This document shows positions 43,207-53,537 of a stretch of 64,000 nt of DNA, piece after piece. The stretch covers positions 1 to 64,000 of the forward strand of contig DEBC01000089.1 of the NCBI GenBank assembly GCA_002348365.1, written 5' to 3'. Source of the stretch: Alphaproteobacteria bacterium UBA2966 (GTDB lineage: Bacteria; Pseudomonadota; Alphaproteobacteria; UBA2966). Each line of letters starts with the position of its first letter. Position 1 is the first letter of the stretch. The notes beneath the pieces are model-generated. The model saw only the letters and a list, made by a program, of their open reading frames with translations. It did not search any database and was not told where the DNA came from. The translations under genes and the position numbers were made by a program.

Positions 43207-43770
43207 GTGACGACAGAATCTGGATCGGCGGTGCCCTACGGGGACGTGCGCACCCTTTTCTCTGAGGCGGAGATCTCGACGCGAGTTGATGAGATTGCGC
43301 GGGACATCAGCGCCCAGAGCACCGCGGATATTCTCGTGGTCGCTATTCTCAAAGGTAGCTTCGTTTTCACAGCAGATCTGATTCGCGCCCTCCACCGCGC
43401 GGGCGTTCGGCCCCAGATCGATTTCATGCAGTTGGCGAGTTATGGGACCGGCACTGAAAGCCAGGGGCAAGTGGAGATCATTCGCGATCTCACCGACCCG
43501 GTAGAGGGACGTGATGTCCTGATCGTCGACGATATTCTGGATTCCGGTCGCACGCTCGCTTTCGCGCGTGAGCAATTGCTGTATGGCGGCGCCCGCCGTG
43601 TGCAACTCTGTGTATTGCTCAACAAGCAGGCTCGAAGGGTCCAGGAGGTTGAAGCGGATTTCGTCGGTTTCGAGTGTCCGGATGAATTCGTCGTGGGCTA
43701 CGGCCTCGATCATGCCCATTTTTATCGCGAGCTTCCCTACATCGGCGTCCTCGACAATCCCACGCCGTAG
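43207..43770 (+). CDS. hpt: Hypoxanthine phosphoribosyltransferase
   Basis: A 187-residue PRTase with LVVAILKGSFVFTADLIRAL, the PRPP motif GRDVLIVDDILDSGRTLAFA (near 97-115) and VDFVGFECPDEFVVGYGLDH-type hood region. It makes IMP from hypoxanthine for purine salvage. Start is GTG; AGGA lies about 11 bases before it. Converges with the TIGR02302 gene; an imperfect 10-bp hairpin lies between them. Confidence 0.9.
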   Translation: MTTESGSAVPYGDVRTLFSEAEISTRVDEIARDISAQSTADILVVAILKGSFVFTADLIRALHRAGVRPQIDFMQLASYGTGTESQGQVEIIRDLTDPVEGRDVLIVDDILDSGRTLAFAREQLLYGGARRVQLCVLLNKQARRVQEVEADFVGFECPDEFVVGYGLDHAHFYRELPYIGVLDNPTP

Positions 43771-43807
43771 TCATCCGCAGATTATTGCTCTGCTGTCTTG
43801 ATCCGTT

Positions 43808-43833
43808 CCACGCGCCAAGATCGTGGCGCGCGG
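43808..43833. terminator. Possible bidirectional hairpin between convergent genes
   Basis: CCACGCGCCA (43808-43817) pairs with TGGCGCGCGG (43824-43833) with one mismatch, 6-base loop. No T tract, so it is a weak terminator candidate between hpt and the TIGR02302 gene. Confidence 0.35.
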
Positions 43834-43855
43834 CGTGATGAACATGGGAAACAGC

Positions 43856-46330
43856 TCAGAAGCGGCGCAGCAAGCGATCAATATATTCGAGTTCGGGCTG
43901 CGGACGGGTGCGCTGACTGGCCCGCCGGTGCAACTCGTCCAGGATCTCCTTCGCTTTCTGCAGTGATGCCTTGTCGGGCACCTTGACATCGTCACCGGTG
44001 TCGATGCCGGCGCCCTGCATGGGCCGTCCCAGGGGATCGACGTCATCGTCGCCTGTGCCCGGACCTTCCTCCATGCCGATATCGCTCAGCATCTGCTGCA
44101 TGATGGCGCCCGCACCCGCGCGCAAGTGTTCCAGGGCATTCGTCTGTGGGCCAATCGCCTGATCGTTGCGATTGCGCGACAATGCCTCGCGTGCGTCCCG
44201 CATCGAAAGCTCACCTTCGCCGAGCGCCTCGGGAATGTCGCCGGAATTCTCACCCAGGCGCCGCATGATTTCGCCGAGCATGCGGCGCAACGCCTCTTGC
44301 ATGCCGGCATCCGCCGTTGCGTCGGGTGGTTGCTGCCCTTGTTGTCCGCGTTGGCCCTGGTGCCCCTGCTGGCCTTGTTGGGCACGCCGGAAGCTGCGAT
44401 CCAGGAGCTGCTGCTGACGTATCATCAACTCACCGAGATCGCGCAGATTCCGTTGTCCGCGACGCTGGGCCTCCCGCTGCTGAGAAGACATCACTCCGGC
44501 ACGGAGGTTCTCCAGAATACTTCGCAGCTGCGACAACAGTTCCCGGGCCGCATCCTTTGAACCCATGCGGCTCAGCTCTCGGGCTCGGTCGAGCAGACGC
44601 TGAAGGTCGTCGCGACTCAGGGCGAGGATGTCGTTCTCGATGGCCTGTAGGCCTGCTGTATCCTCCGCGGTCTGCATTGCCTGCTCGGCCAGGGCCTGCA
44701 GGAAACGATCGAGCGCCTCCTGCAGCTCGTTCATGAGCCGTTCGATCTCGTGTGGGGGCGCGTTGCGGGCCAGCGCTTCCAACAGCGCCTGCTCCAACAT
44801 GCGGACCTCGCGTTCAGCGATGGAAAGCGCTCCGTCTTCGATGCGCAAGGCTGTGTCCCACAACATCTGGCGAACATCGTCCATCACGGCGTCTTCACCG
44901 CTTCGCTCCAGACGCCGCCGCGCCGAATTCATGGTCAGGAATGACGTGTAGTCGTCGTAATACTCTTCGGGTAACGCCGCGATGGCACCGATGGCGCGGG
45001 CGATGTCCTCGCGAGCTTCGGGCTCAACCGCAAGCCTCTTGCGCTGTTCGATGATGGCGCGGGCCACAGGGTGACTGAAATCGCGTTGTGGCAACGTGAT
45101 TTCAAACTCCTCACTGAACCCTCGTTGATTGATTTGATCTTCCGCGCGAAGACGCACCCGGGCCGGCAAGCCCGCCCAGGCATGCGGCGTCAAATCCTGG
45201 AAGACCGTATCGTTCGCGGTCTTCACATTGGGTCCGGCAAGGATCATTTCTATTTCATACAACTCATCGGTCTCGGACAGACGGATTTCCAGGTGCACAT
45301 CGGCGAGCCCGTAATCATCTCCGGCGCTATAGTCGATGCGTAGCGCCGAGCGCTGAGTTTCCACGGGGATTTCATTGAATGCGATCGTCGGTGGCCGGTC
45401 GGGAACGATGTCTAGCTTCCACACGCCGAGGGGCTCGTCCATCTGCTGGATTACGAGGCGGCGCGCGGTCTCGATATTGGTTCGAAGCTCGAACACATCA
45501 CCGTCGACCAATGCGAAAGGAACGGACCGCCCGTCGAGATGCACTGTTGGCAATCCTTTGCCACCGTTCACCTTCGCGAGGAGTTCGCTGCCCGCCGGCA
45601 CCTGAATGGTTTCGATGATTTGCGATACTTGCATGGTCTCATCGGAGTCGGCCTCGGACAGTGTCAATGTTTCCCGCTGTTTGAGCAGGATGGGCGGCAA
45701 CTGCGTGTAGGCCGGTGGTGCGATCCAGGCTTCGACGATCGCGGGTGCCACGCGTTCGCCGGCGAAGCTTGGAGCTACGCCCGATACGATGCGGTCCCAG
45801 GACTCACCGCCCGCCACCGAAAATCCGATGAAGAGAAGCAACCCGACCGCCGCCCGAATCGCTCGCGTATCGAACCGCGCGAGGCCGGGACTGGGGAGAC
45901 CAATTCTCAATCGGCGAATACTGGCAAGTGCTCGGCGGCGGTGGAGTCGCCACAATTCCCGTGTCCCCTCGTCGGTTCCGGCTGTTGCGAGGGAATCGTT
46001 CAGGGTCGTGAGCGGACGATGCAGGAGCCCACTATGCCTTTCGAGGCGACGGCGCGCGTCTTCCTGATCTGGTGGCAAGAGCCTGGAGAGGCCATGCCAG
46101 AGAGCGACACCAAAGGCGGCAACGAAAATCAGGAGCCCCGTGACGTGGATCCAACCGGACAGGACAGTCCAGGTGTCGAGGAGTGACAGCGCAATGAACA
46201 ATCCGCAAACGCCCGTCGCAGGCCAGAGAGCTGGCCAGAGGCGTTCCCAGAAGAGTGCGACGCGCGCGACAACCAGTTTGCGGCCCAGTGCCTTGACAAT
46301 CGTCGATGCGCGAATCTCACGAGATTTCAT
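43856..46330 (-). CDS. TIGR02302 family protein (DUF4175)
   Basis: An 824-residue protein with two N-terminal membrane segments (LWPALWPATGVCGLFIALSL and IHVTGLLIFVAAFGVALWHG), a third near 170, then a long soluble part rich in coiled-coil Arg/Glu and a Gln/Gly low-complexity stretch (QQGQQGHQGQRGQQGQQ) followed by the conserved LGRPMQGAGIDTGDDVKVPD. The family is unnamed in function and common in alphaproteobacteria. Its ATG overlaps the lysA stop by 4 bases. Confidence 0.9.
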   Translation of the reverse strand: MKSREIRASTIVKALGRKLVVARVALFWERLWPALWPATGVCGLFIALSLLDTWTVLSGWIHVTGLLIFVAAFGVALWHGLSRLLPPDQEDARRRLERHSGLLHRPLTTLNDSLATAGTDEGTRELWRLHRRRALASIRRLRIGLPSPGLARFDTRAIRAAVGLLLFIGFSVAGGESWDRIVSGVAPSFAGERVAPAIVEAWIAPPAYTQLPPILLKQRETLTLSEADSDETMQVSQIIETIQVPAGSELLAKVNGGKGLPTVHLDGRSVPFALVDGDVFELRTNIETARRLVIQQMDEPLGVWKLDIVPDRPPTIAFNEIPVETQRSALRIDYSAGDDYGLADVHLEIRLSETDELYEIEMILAGPNVKTANDTVFQDLTPHAWAGLPARVRLRAEDQINQRGFSEEFEITLPQRDFSHPVARAIIEQRKRLAVEPEAREDIARAIGAIAALPEEYYDDYTSFLTMNSARRRLERSGEDAVMDDVRQMLWDTALRIEDGALSIAEREVRMLEQALLEALARNAPPHEIERLMNELQEALDRFLQALAEQAMQTAEDTAGLQAIENDILALSRDDLQRLLDRARELSRMGSKDAARELLSQLRSILENLRAGVMSSQQREAQRRGQRNLRDLGELMIRQQQLLDRSFRRAQQGQQGHQGQRGQQGQQPPDATADAGMQEALRRMLGEIMRRLGENSGDIPEALGEGELSMRDAREALSRNRNDQAIGPQTNALEHLRAGAGAIMQQMLSDIGMEEGPGTGDDDVDPLGRPMQGAGIDTGDDVKVPDKASLQKAKEILDELHRRASQRTRPQPELEYIDRLLRRF

Positions 46331-47622
46331 GCGACACCTCGCGTGCGGCTGACGTTGCGGTCGTCAAACCAGGATGGCATCTCCTCGAGCGCCAGCATCT
46401 CCTCGTTCGTTTGATGCCGGCGGACAATCTCGAAGATGTCTCCGTTGACCAGTACTTCGGCCGCGAGCGGGCGGCTGTTGTAGTTGGACGACATGACGGC
46501 ACCGTAGGCACCAGCGGTCCGGATCACCAGTAAATCATCCGTGACGAGAGGCGGCATGGGCCGTCCATGCGCAAAAACATCGCCGGACTCGCAGATTGGG
46601 CCAACGATGTCCGTAGGGTGAAAATCCGTGTCAGCCGCGGACTCGCGGACGGGGACGATTGCGTGGTGCGCGTCGTAGAGACTGGGCCGCAACAGGTCGT
46701 TCATGGCGGCGTCCAACACGGTGAATGTATGGCCGGCCGATTCCTTGATATAGAGCACGCGGCTTACCAGAACCCCGGCATTGCCAACGATGACACGGCC
46801 CGGTTCGAACACCAACTCACAATCGACGGCCGCTGTGACGCGTTTGACCATTTCCGCATATTCGGAAGGTGTGGGTGGAGTCTCTCCCTCGTATGGGATT
46901 CCCAGTCCGCCACCGAGATCCAACCGGCGAATATCGTGTCCGTCATGGCGCAGTTGGTCCACGATGCCGACGATCTTGGTGAAGGCGGCATCGAAGGGCG
47001 CCAGGCTCGTAATTTGGGATCCGATATGCGCGGCCACGCCGACGACCTCAATGCCCGGAAGCACTTTGGCGCGTGCGTAGTCTTCTCGGGCGGCGGGCCA
47101 GGGAATTCCGAATTTGTCCTGATGTCGACCTGTTGAGATTTTCTCGTGTGTGTCCGCGTCGACGTCAGGATTCACCCGCACCGCAATTTGAGCGGTCAGT
47201 CCCTTTGAGGCCGCTATATCAGACAGGAGGTCAAGTTCCGCACTCGACTCGACGTTGAATTGTCCAATGTTCTTGTCGAGGGCGTGCGAGAGTTCTTCGC
47301 GGCTCTTCCCAACTCCCGAGAAGACGATTTGTGCTGGCGCGACCCCCGCGGCGAGCGCGCGCTCGAGTTCACCCGCCGAAACCACGTCGGCGCCCGCGCC
47401 CATTTCAGCCAGTGTCCGGATGACGGCAAGATTGGCATTGGCTTTGACGGCGTAACAGAACGCAGCGTCGACGCCCGAAAATGCTCCGGTGAAGACCCGG
47501 TAGTGATGTTGCAGCGTCGCCGTCGAATAGCAGAAGAACGGGGTCCCGATTTCAGCCGCAATACGGCTGAGAGGGACATCTTCTGCGTACAGTTCGCCGT
47601 TACGATATGCGAAGTGATCCAT
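46327..47622 (-). CDS. lysA: Diaminopimelate decarboxylase
   Basis: A 431-residue LysA, a fold-III PLP enzyme. PLP-Lys is in FCYAVKANANLAV, His in AAHIGSQ, GGLGIPY binds phosphate, and CESGDVFAHG plus AGAYGAVMSSNYN close the active site. Converts meso-diaminopimelate to lysine. Overlaps the next gene (TIGR02302) by 4 bases; the lptM-like lipoprotein gene lies 83 bases upstream. Confidence 0.94.
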   Translation of the reverse strand: MDHFAYRNGELYAEDVPLSRIAAEIGTPFFCYSTATLQHHYRVFTGAFSGVDAAFCYAVKANANLAVIRTLAEMGAGADVVSAGELERALAAGVAPAQIVFSGVGKSREELSHALDKNIGQFNVESSAELDLLSDIAASKGLTAQIAVRVNPDVDADTHEKISTGRHQDKFGIPWPAAREDYARAKVLPGIEVVGVAAHIGSQITSLAPFDAAFTKIVGIVDQLRHDGHDIRRLDLGGGLGIPYEGETPPTPSEYAEMVKRVTAAVDCELVFEPGRVIVGNAGVLVSRVLYIKESAGHTFTVLDAAMNDLLRPSLYDAHHAIVPVRESAADTDFHPTDIVGPICESGDVFAHGRPMPPLVTDDLLVIRTAGAYGAVMSSNYNSRPLAAEVLVNGDIFEIVRRHQTNEEMLALEEMPSWFDDRNVSRTRGVA

Positions 47623-47705
47623 GATGAATCCGGTTCAATCGCTCTTGCCTGCCCATCCTGCGCAGCATGGGCAAAGACCCGGCAAGAGGCAAGAAATGGC
47701 TTGGT

Positions 47706-47846
47706 TCAGCGCCGTTTGGTTTCTTCCTTTTTGAGTGGCGGTTCGAGCGGGCCCTTTTTCCCGCATGCCGAAAGCGCACTGGCCAAGCCGATCGAAATGA
47801 CCAGGGCCATGATGACTGGCAGGATTCGACCGGTGCAGAAGGTCAT
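47706..47846 (-). CDS. lptM: Small lipoprotein, LptM (YifL)-like
   Basis: A 46-residue precursor read on the minus strand: [20 protein letters not shown] as signal, then a lipobox LSAC with mature start [10 protein letters not shown] and a charged tail EETKRR. The GxKGPL pattern after the Cys matches LptM, which helps LptD-LptE assembly in the outer membrane. ATG 47846 overlaps the argH stop (ATGA), linking argH, this gene and lysA, the usual order in alphaproteobacteria. Too short to appear among longer frames. Confidence 0.85.
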   Translation of the reverse strand: MTFCTGRILPVIMALVISIGLASALSACGKKGPLEPPLKKEETKRR

Positions 47847-49267
47847 GATTCTGCCAATCGCTGCCGGGCTTCGCTGATGGCTTCCCGGACGCGTGCAGGA
47901 GATGTGCCGCCCAGACTCGTCCGGCTTTCAATGGACTGACGGACACTGAGAACGTCGAGCACGGCTGATGTGATTCTCGGTTCGATCTTCTGCATGTCAC
48001 CGAGCGGCACGTCTTCGAGTGCCAGATTTCCCGACTCGGCAATCCGAACAATCTGGGCGGTTACCTGATGTGCCTGTCGGAAAGGCAGGGCCAGTTCCTT
48101 GACCAGCCAATCCGCGAGATCGGTGGCTGTGGCGTAACCCTGTCCGGCTGCTTCCTCCATGGGCTCTGTATTCACAGTCATCTCGGCAATCATCGCGGTT
48201 ACAGCGGCGATACAGAGCGAAATCGAGTCGACGGCATCGAAGGTCGGTTCCTTGTCTTCCTGCATGTCTTTTGAATAGGTCATGGGCAGACCCTTCATCA
48301 GGATGAGGAGAGCGTTCACGGCACCAACGATTCGTCCGACCTTCCCACGTACCAGCTCAGCCGCATCCGGGTTCTTTTTCTGCGGCATCATCGACGAGCC
48401 CGTTGCCAGCGTGTCCGGCAACGTGATGAACCCGAATTGGGACGTTGACCAAATCACGATCTCTTCTGCCAGCCGCGACAGGTGTACTGCACACAGCGAG
48501 AGTGAGGCCAGGAACTCGACGGCAAAATCCCTGTCCGCCACTGCGTCCATTGAGTTTCGGCTGGGTCCATCGAAACCGAGTGCGTCGGCGGTTGCGTTCC
48601 GATCTATGGGGATCGAAGTGCCCGCAAGCGCACCTGCGCCCAGTGGACTGAGGTTCAGACGCTTGCGGCAATCGGAGAGACGCGAGCGGTCCCTCTCGAA
48701 CATCTCGAAATAGGCCATTAGGTGATGGCCGAGCGTCACGGGCTGGGCACTTTGCAGGTGCGTGAATCCGGGCATCACCGTGGCTGCGTGCTCTTCGGCT
48801 CGCATCAGCAACACTTCTTGGAGTGCCTTCAATACATCCCGTGTGTCATCAACGGCATCGCGCACCCACAAGCGGAAGTCGGTCGCGACCTGGTCGTTGC
48901 GTGACCGGGCGGTATGGAGCCGGCCTCCGGCCTCACCCACAATTTCGGTAAGCCGGGCCTCGACGTGCATATGGATGTCTTCCAGGGCTGGCGTGAAGGC
49001 GAACTCACCTCTGGCGATTTCGTCTTCAATCTGGTCGAGGCCCTTCAAAATCTTGTGACCGTCGTCCTCTGGAATTATCTCTTGTGCGATCAACATGTTA
49101 CAGTGCGCCCGCGACGCTGCGATGTCGTGAGCGTAGAGACGCCGATCGAAGTCGATGGAAGCGTTGATCCGCTCCATGACCGCGTGAGGCTCGCTGCTGA
49201 ACCGGTCGCGCAGCAACCCTGGGGAGGTCTGTTGTCCCCCTGACCGGTCAGTCGCATCATCGTTCAT
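47843..49267 (-). CDS. argH: Argininosuccinate lyase
   Basis: A 474-residue fumarase/aspartase-superfamily enzyme with the signature [15 protein letters not shown] containing the catalytic Ser, plus [13 protein letters not shown] and [17 protein letters not shown]. It splits argininosuccinate to arginine and fumarate. Stop TGA is inside the ATGA overlap with lptM. The start is divergent from TlpA with 32 bases between ATGs. Confidence 0.95.
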   Translation of the reverse strand: MNDDATDRSGGQQTSPGLLRDRFSSEPHAVMERINASIDFDRRLYAHDIAASRAHCNMLIAQEIIPEDDGHKILKGLDQIEDEIARGEFAFTPALEDIHMHVEARLTEIVGEAGGRLHTARSRNDQVATDFRLWVRDAVDDTRDVLKALQEVLLMRAEEHAATVMPGFTHLQSAQPVTLGHHLMAYFEMFERDRSRLSDCRKRLNLSPLGAGALAGTSIPIDRNATADALGFDGPSRNSMDAVADRDFAVEFLASLSLCAVHLSRLAEEIVIWSTSQFGFITLPDTLATGSSMMPQKKNPDAAELVRGKVGRIVGAVNALLILMKGLPMTYSKDMQEDKEPTFDAVDSISLCIAAVTAMIAEMTVNTEPMEEAAGQGYATATDLADWLVKELALPFRQAHQVTAQIVRIAESGNLALEDVPLGDMQKIEPRITSAVLDVLSVRQSIESRTSLGGTSPARVREAISEARQRLAES

Positions 49268-49299
49268 TGGATTACCTCAGCCACACACATCGCACGTAC

Positions 49300-49911
49300 A
49301 TGAAGCACGGACATACAATAAGGGGTTCGCTGGCCATGTGGGGAGCAATCCTCGCACTGACCGGATTGCTGGCCATTCACGCCTCGGCACTCGCTGATCC
49401 CGCCCAAAGCGAGCTGTCCGTTGGCCAGATGCAAAACTTCACTTTCTTTGATGCTCCCAAACCGATGCCCGAGGTTTCGTTCATCGATAGCGATGGCCGC
49501 GAACTCGGATTGGGCGATTTTCGCGGCAAGTTCGTCCTTGTCAATCTCTGGGCGACCTGGTGCGGGCCCTGTCGTCGTGAGATGCCGTCCCTCGACCGAC
49601 TGCAAGCTCGACTCTCGGGAAGCGATTTCACGGTACTCGCGCTCTCCCAGGATCGCAAAGGCGTCGCCATCGTCGAGAAATTCCTGGCTCAGATCGGTAC
49701 CTGGAATCTCGCCATCTATGTCGATTCGTCGGCTCGGTCAGCTCGTCGCCTGGGGGCGATCGGGCTGCCCACCACCGTGCTTCTCGATCGGCAGGGCCAA
49801 ATTATCGGCCGCCTCATCGGGTCTGCTGAATGGGATTCCGATGAAGCAGCGCGCCTGATCAAGTCGGTCATCCAGGACTCAGAGCGCCAGTCGGCCCACG
49901 CCCGGCGCTGA
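49300..49911 (+). CDS. TlpA-family periplasmic thioredoxin-like protein
   Basis: A 203-residue precursor. The signal peptide ends at ASALA-DP (hydrophobic run MWGAILALTGLLAIH). The thioredoxin domain has NLWATWCGPCRREMPSLDRL, with WCGPC redox centre, and the cis-Pro in IGLPTTVLLD. Likely reduces disulfides in cytochrome maturation or envelope proteins. ATG 49300 gives a proper signal; an earlier TTG at 49267 is in frame. Divergent from argH. Confidence 0.9.
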   Translation: MKHGHTIRGSLAMWGAILALTGLLAIHASALADPAQSELSVGQMQNFTFFDAPKPMPEVSFIDSDGRELGLGDFRGKFVLVNLWATWCGPCRREMPSLDRLQARLSGSDFTVLALSQDRKGVAIVEKFLAQIGTWNLAIYVDSSARSARRLGAIGLPTTVLLDRQGQIIGRLIGSAEWDSDEAARLIKSVIQDSERQSAHARR

Positions 49912-49919
49912 CACCCGCC

Positions 49920-50816
49920 TTATCGGGTGGGCGTTGGCGGCTCTGTGGAGTAATCGTAGAACCCGCGTCCCGATTTGCGTCCGACCCAACCGGCGTCAAC
50001 ATATTTCACCATCAGGGGACACGGTCGGTATTTCGAGTCAGCGAGGCCGTCGTAAAGCACCTGCATCACGGCGAGGCAGGTATCGAGACCGATGAAGTCG
50101 GCCAGTTGCAGTGGCCCCATCGGGTGGTGGGCGCCCAGGCGCATCGCCGTGTCGATGGCTTCGACGTTGCCCACGCCCTCGTACAGTGTGTAGACGGCCT
50201 CGTTGATCATCGGCAGCAGGATTCGGTTGACGATGAAGGCCGGAAAATCCTCTGCACTGGCCGGGGATTTTCCCAGATTTCGTGCGACTTCGGTCACGCA
50301 GGCGTACGTATCCTGGCCCGTGGCGATGCCCCGGATGACCTCGACCAGTTCCATCATGGGAACCGGGTTCATGAAATGCATGCCAACGAATTTCTCAGGC
50401 CGGTCCGTGGCCGCCGCCAGTCGTGTAATCGAAATGGATGATGTGTTGCTGGCGATGAGGGCTTCGGGCTTCAGCAAGGGGCAGAGAGCCGTGTAAATCT
50501 CGAGCTTGATCTGCTCATTCTCAACGGCACTCTCGATGACCAGATCGGCTGTCCCGAGTGCGGCCATGTCGGTCGTAGCCGTGATGCGGCCCAACGCATC
50601 CGCCGACTCGCTTTCGCCGATGGTCCCTCGCGAGACCTGACGTGCCATATTCTTCTCGATCGTGGATACGGCCTTGTCGAGCTGTTCCTGGCTGATGTCG
50701 TTCAGGATGACTTCGTAGCCAGCCAGCGCGCTGACGTGCGTGATGCCATTACCCATTTGACCGGCGCCGATCACACCGACCTGCTTGATGTCGGCTGCTG
50801 TTATCTCAGTTGCCAA
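49920..50816 (-). CDS. 3-hydroxybutyryl/3-hydroxyacyl-CoA dehydrogenase
   Basis: A 298-residue enzyme: Rossmann motif [21 protein letters not shown]; catalytic His in [18 protein letters not shown]-terminal [20 protein letters not shown]. Oxidises 3-hydroxyacyl-CoA to 3-oxoacyl-CoA. Start is probably TTG at 50816 with GGAG 8 bases before, overlapping the etfA stop by 11 bases; the frame extends to 50909 but without family character. Third gene of the etfBA cluster. Confidence 0.9.
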   Translation of the reverse strand: MATEITAADIKQVGVIGAGQMGNGITHVSALAGYEVILNDISQEQLDKAVSTIEKNMARQVSRGTIGESESADALGRITATTDMAALGTADLVIESAVENEQIKLEIYTALCPLLKPEALIASNTSSISITRLAAATDRPEKFVGMHFMNPVPMMELVEVIRGIATGQDTYACVTEVARNLGKSPASAEDFPAFIVNRILLPMINEAVYTLYEGVGNVEAIDTAMRLGAHHPMGPLQLADFIGLDTCLAVMQVLYDGLADSKYRPCPLMVKYVDAGWVGRKSGRGFYDYSTEPPTPTR

Positions 50817-51750
50817 TCTTCTGGAGCTCCTTTTCGAGTTCGGGCAATGCGTCGAACAGGTCTGCCACGAGGCCGAAGTCGGCAACCTGGAAGATCGGTG
50901 CCTCTTCATCCTTGTTGATCGCCACGATGACCTTGCTGTCCTTCATGCCTGCAAGATGCTGGATGGCGCCGGAAATTCCCACCGCAACATAAAGCTCCGG
51001 CGCCACGATCTTTCCGGTTTGACCGACTTGATAGTCGTTCGGGACGAATCCCGCATCAACGGCCGCCCGTGACGCGCCCACGGCTGCACCCAGCTTGTCG
51101 GCGACGTTTTCGATCAGATAGAAGTTATCACCACTTTGCATGCCGCGACCGCCCGAGACGACCACGCGGGCTGATGTGAGTTCGGGGCGTTCGTTCTTGC
51201 TGACTTCACTGCCGATGAACGTCGAAATGCCCGGATTCTCAGCGGCGGAAGCCTCTTCCACCGATCCGGAACCACCAGAAGTCTCGGCGGTGGCGAACGC
51301 CGTTGTGCGAACCGTGATGAACTTGGTGTCATCGTCGCTTTGCACTGTTGCCAGGGCGTTGCCCGCATAGATGGGGCGAACGAACGTATCGGCGGACACG
51401 ACTTCCTGGATATCCGAGATTTGAGCCATGTCAGCCAACGCGGCGGCGCGCGGCATGAAGTCCTTACCGAACGTATCCGCTGGCGCCAGGATCGCGTCGT
51501 AGTCGCCGGCCAAAGAGACGAGCAAGGGCGCCATATTCTCGGCAAGATGATGCTCATAGGCCGGATCATCGACGATCAGAGCCTTGGCCACGCCGGCCAC
51601 CGCCGCGGCGGCATCGGCGACGGCACGGCAATTCGATCCCGCAACCAGAACATGGACATCGCCGCCGATCTCTGCGGCAGCCGTCACGGTGTTGAGGGTT
51701 GGGTCCTTGAGCTCGACATTATCGTGCTCCGCAATGACGAGGACTGCCAT
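50806..51750 (-). CDS. etfA: Electron transfer flavoprotein, alpha subunit
   Basis: A 314-residue EtfA: N-terminal [15 protein letters not shown], and the C-terminal FAD-binding domain with [38 protein letters not shown] and [21 protein letters not shown]. The N-terminal region is shortened versus larger FixB-type proteins but normal for this family. Overlaps etfB by one base and the dehydrogenase by 11. Confidence 0.94.
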   Translation of the reverse strand: MAVLVIAEHDNVELKDPTLNTVTAAAEIGGDVHVLVAGSNCRAVADAAAAVAGVAKALIVDDPAYEHHLAENMAPLLVSLAGDYDAILAPADTFGKDFMPRAAALADMAQISDIQEVVSADTFVRPIYAGNALATVQSDDDTKFITVRTTAFATAETSGGSGSVEEASAAENPGISTFIGSEVSKNERPELTSARVVVSGGRGMQSGDNFYLIENVADKLGAAVGASRAAVDAGFVPNDYQVGQTGKIVAPELYVAVGISGAIQHLAGMKDSKVIVAINKDEEAPIFQVADFGLVADLFDALPELEKELQKIGN

Positions 51751-52499
51751 TAGATTACTCCCGCATCGTTGTGGAGCTTGTCGACAAGCTCGGCTACGGA
51801 CTCGACTTTGATGCCCGCCTCGCGCCCCGGAGGTTCGGTGACCGTCAGGGTCTTCAAGCGGGGAGCGATATCTACGCCCAGGTCTTCAGGCGTCTTCTCA
51901 TCGATCGGCTTCTTCTTCGCCTTCATGATGTTCGGAAGACTGGCGTATCGCGGCTCATTCAGCCGGAGATCGGTGGTCATCACGCAGGGGACCTGAACGT
52001 CGACCGTCTCCAGACCTCCGTCCACTTCGCGCGTGATCCGCGCATTGCCGTCGCCGATGTCCAGTTCCGACGCGAAGGTCGCTTGGGGCCATCCGAGCAG
52101 CGCCGCGACCATCTGACCCGTCTGGTTGGAGTCATCGTCGATTGCCTGCTTGCCAAGGATGACGAGCCCCGGCTGCTCCGCCTCGATGACCGCCTTCAAC
52201 AGCTTGGCCACGGCCAGAGGCTGGAGTTCGTCGTCCGTCTTGACGTGGATGCCGCGGTCCGCGCCCATGGCCAGGGCTGTTCGTATGGTCTCCTGACACT
52301 GCTGGGGTCCGAGGCTGACGGCGACAACTTCCTCCGCCTTGCCGGCTTCGTGAAGCCTGATGGCCTCTTCCACACCGATTTCATCAAAGGGATTCATCGA
52401 CATCTTGACGTTCGCCGTCTCAACGCCGCTTTGATCGGCCTTCACGCGGACCTTGACGTTGTAGTCAATCACGCGCTTTACCGCGACGAGTACTTTCAT
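51750..52499 (-). CDS. etfB: Electron transfer flavoprotein, beta subunit
   Basis: A 249-residue Etf[19 protein letters not shown] at the N-terminus, [19 protein letters not shown], and [25 protein letters not shown], the AMP-binding region. With EtfA it passes electrons from acyl-CoA dehydrogenases to the ubiquinone pool. A terminator-like hairpin lies 61 bases upstream. Confidence 0.94.
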   Translation of the reverse strand: MKVLVAVKRVIDYNVKVRVKADQSGVETANVKMSMNPFDEIGVEEAIRLHEAGKAEEVVAVSLGPQQCQETIRTALAMGADRGIHVKTDDELQPLAVAKLLKAVIEAEQPGLVILGKQAIDDDSNQTGQMVAALLGWPQATFASELDIGDGNARITREVDGGLETVDVQVPCVMTTDLRLNEPRYASLPNIMKAKKKPIDEKTPEDLGVDIAPRLKTLTVTEPPGREAGIKVESVAELVDKLHNDAGVI

Positions 52500-52559
52500 G
52501 TCTTGCTTGCTCCGGAACGATGGGGCCAGTGGGCAGCGGATTTACGTAGAGCCGAGCCC

Positions 52560-52602
52560 AAAAAAGCCGCAAAACCGGGAGAAATCCCCCGGTTTTCGCG
52601 GC
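52560..52602 (-). terminator. Terminator-like hairpin upstream of etfB
   Basis: On the minus strand GCCGC-GAAAACCGGG (52602-52588) pairs with CCCGGTTTT-GCGGC (52579-52566), one bulged base, followed by TTTTTT at 52565-52560. This is a classic Rho-independent terminator oriented toward etfB, 61 bases from its ATG. It may end transcription coming from the cobalamin adenosyltransferase side or act as an attenuator. Confidence 0.7.
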
Positions 52603-52745
52603 GCAGAATATGTCCGCCCAAGAGTGGAGTCAACGCGCGTCACTACGTACCGCTCGTGAGACGAATTTCATCCCCGTGGTCGCGTCCGTCGGGCATCATT
52701 GGGTACAAGAGCGCAGAACCAAAAAAGCCGAGGGGAATTGTCAGC

Positions 52746-53537
52746 ATGGAGCGTGGAACGGCGTTGGTCACCGGCGCATCGGCCGGGATCGGAGAGGCGT
52801 TTGCCAATCTCCTGGCTGCTGAGGGCTTCGATCTGATCCTGACGGCACGACGGGCGGAGCGATTGCGTGTGCTATCGGCTTCTTTGACGGAACGACACGG
52901 AGTGAAGGTGAGCGGGATTCCCGCGGACCTTGCCGACCCGGCCGGACCACAACGTCTTTACGACGAACTGAACGAGGCCGGCCAAACGATCGACCTTCTG
53001 GTCAACAATGCGGGATTCGGCGGGGTCGGCCGTTTCGAGGCACTTGATCAGGTCCGACAGCGCGAAATGATCGACGTCAATGTCAGCGCTCTGACCCGAT
53101 TGGCGGGATTGATGCTGCCCGGCATGAAGGCCCGCGCGCGTGGCGGGATCATCAACGTCGCCTCCACCGCCGCCTTTCAGGCGGGACCGTTCATGGCGGT
53201 TTACTACGCCAGCAAGGCCTATGTGCTGTCGTTCTCCGAGGCGTTGTCCGAGGAATGTCGTGGTACGGGCGTCACCGTGTCGTGCCTTTGTCCCGGCGTC
53301 ACCGCCACGGAGTTCTTCGAGACAGCAGGGTTCGGGGACCTGCCGCTATATCGTCTCGGCATGATGGATGCGGCGCGGGTGGCCCGCCTGGGATATGACG
53401 GCTGGCGCTCGGGGCGCGCCATCGTCCTGCCGGGATTGCGCAATCAGGTGCTCGTGTGGGGGTCGAGGGTGTTGCCGCGCCCGGTGACACGACGCGCCAT
53501 TCGTTTTTTGCAGGAGAAATCGGGCGCTGTGACATGA
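52746..53537 (+). CDS. SDR family NAD(P)-dependent oxidoreductase
   Basis: A 263-residue short-chain dehydrogenase: LVTGASAGIGEAFANLLA, NNAGFGGVG, and the Tyr/Lys in AVYYASKAYVLSF, Ser in INVASTAAF. The C-terminus extends beyond the usual SDR end by a basic tail. ATG 52746 (GAGGGGA upstream) is preferred; the frame is open far upstream on this strand but antisense to etfB. Its stop overlaps the nuclease gene (ATGA). The pair lies in a usually contiguous gene cluster. Confidence 0.9.
   Translation: MERGTALVTGASAGIGEAFANLLAAEGFDLILTARRAERLRVLSASLTERHGVKVSGIPADLADPAGPQRLYDELNEAGQTIDLLVNNAGFGGVGRFEALDQVRQREMIDVNVSALTRLAGLMLPGMKARARGGIINVASTAAFQAGPFMAVYYASKAYVLSFSEALSEECRGTGVTVSCLCPGVTATEFFETAGFGDLPLYRLGMMDAARVARLGYDGWRSGRAIVLPGLRNQVLVWGSRVLPRPVTRRAIRFLQEKSGAVT

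Noticed and set aside
49912..49929. Small CACCCG/CGGGTG stem between tlpA and the dehydrogenase
   Set aside because: Six-base stem partly in coding sequence; no T tract.
52558..52730. Repeated 12-mer CCAAAAAAGCCG at 52558-52569 and 52719-52730
   Set aside because: Only two copies, one in the terminator T/A tract; probably coincidence of A runs in leaders.
51771..52745. Long plus-strand open frame antisense to etfB continuous with the SDR
   Set aside because: It is the antisense shadow of a GC-rich gene; the SDR has its own ATG and ribosome site at 52746.
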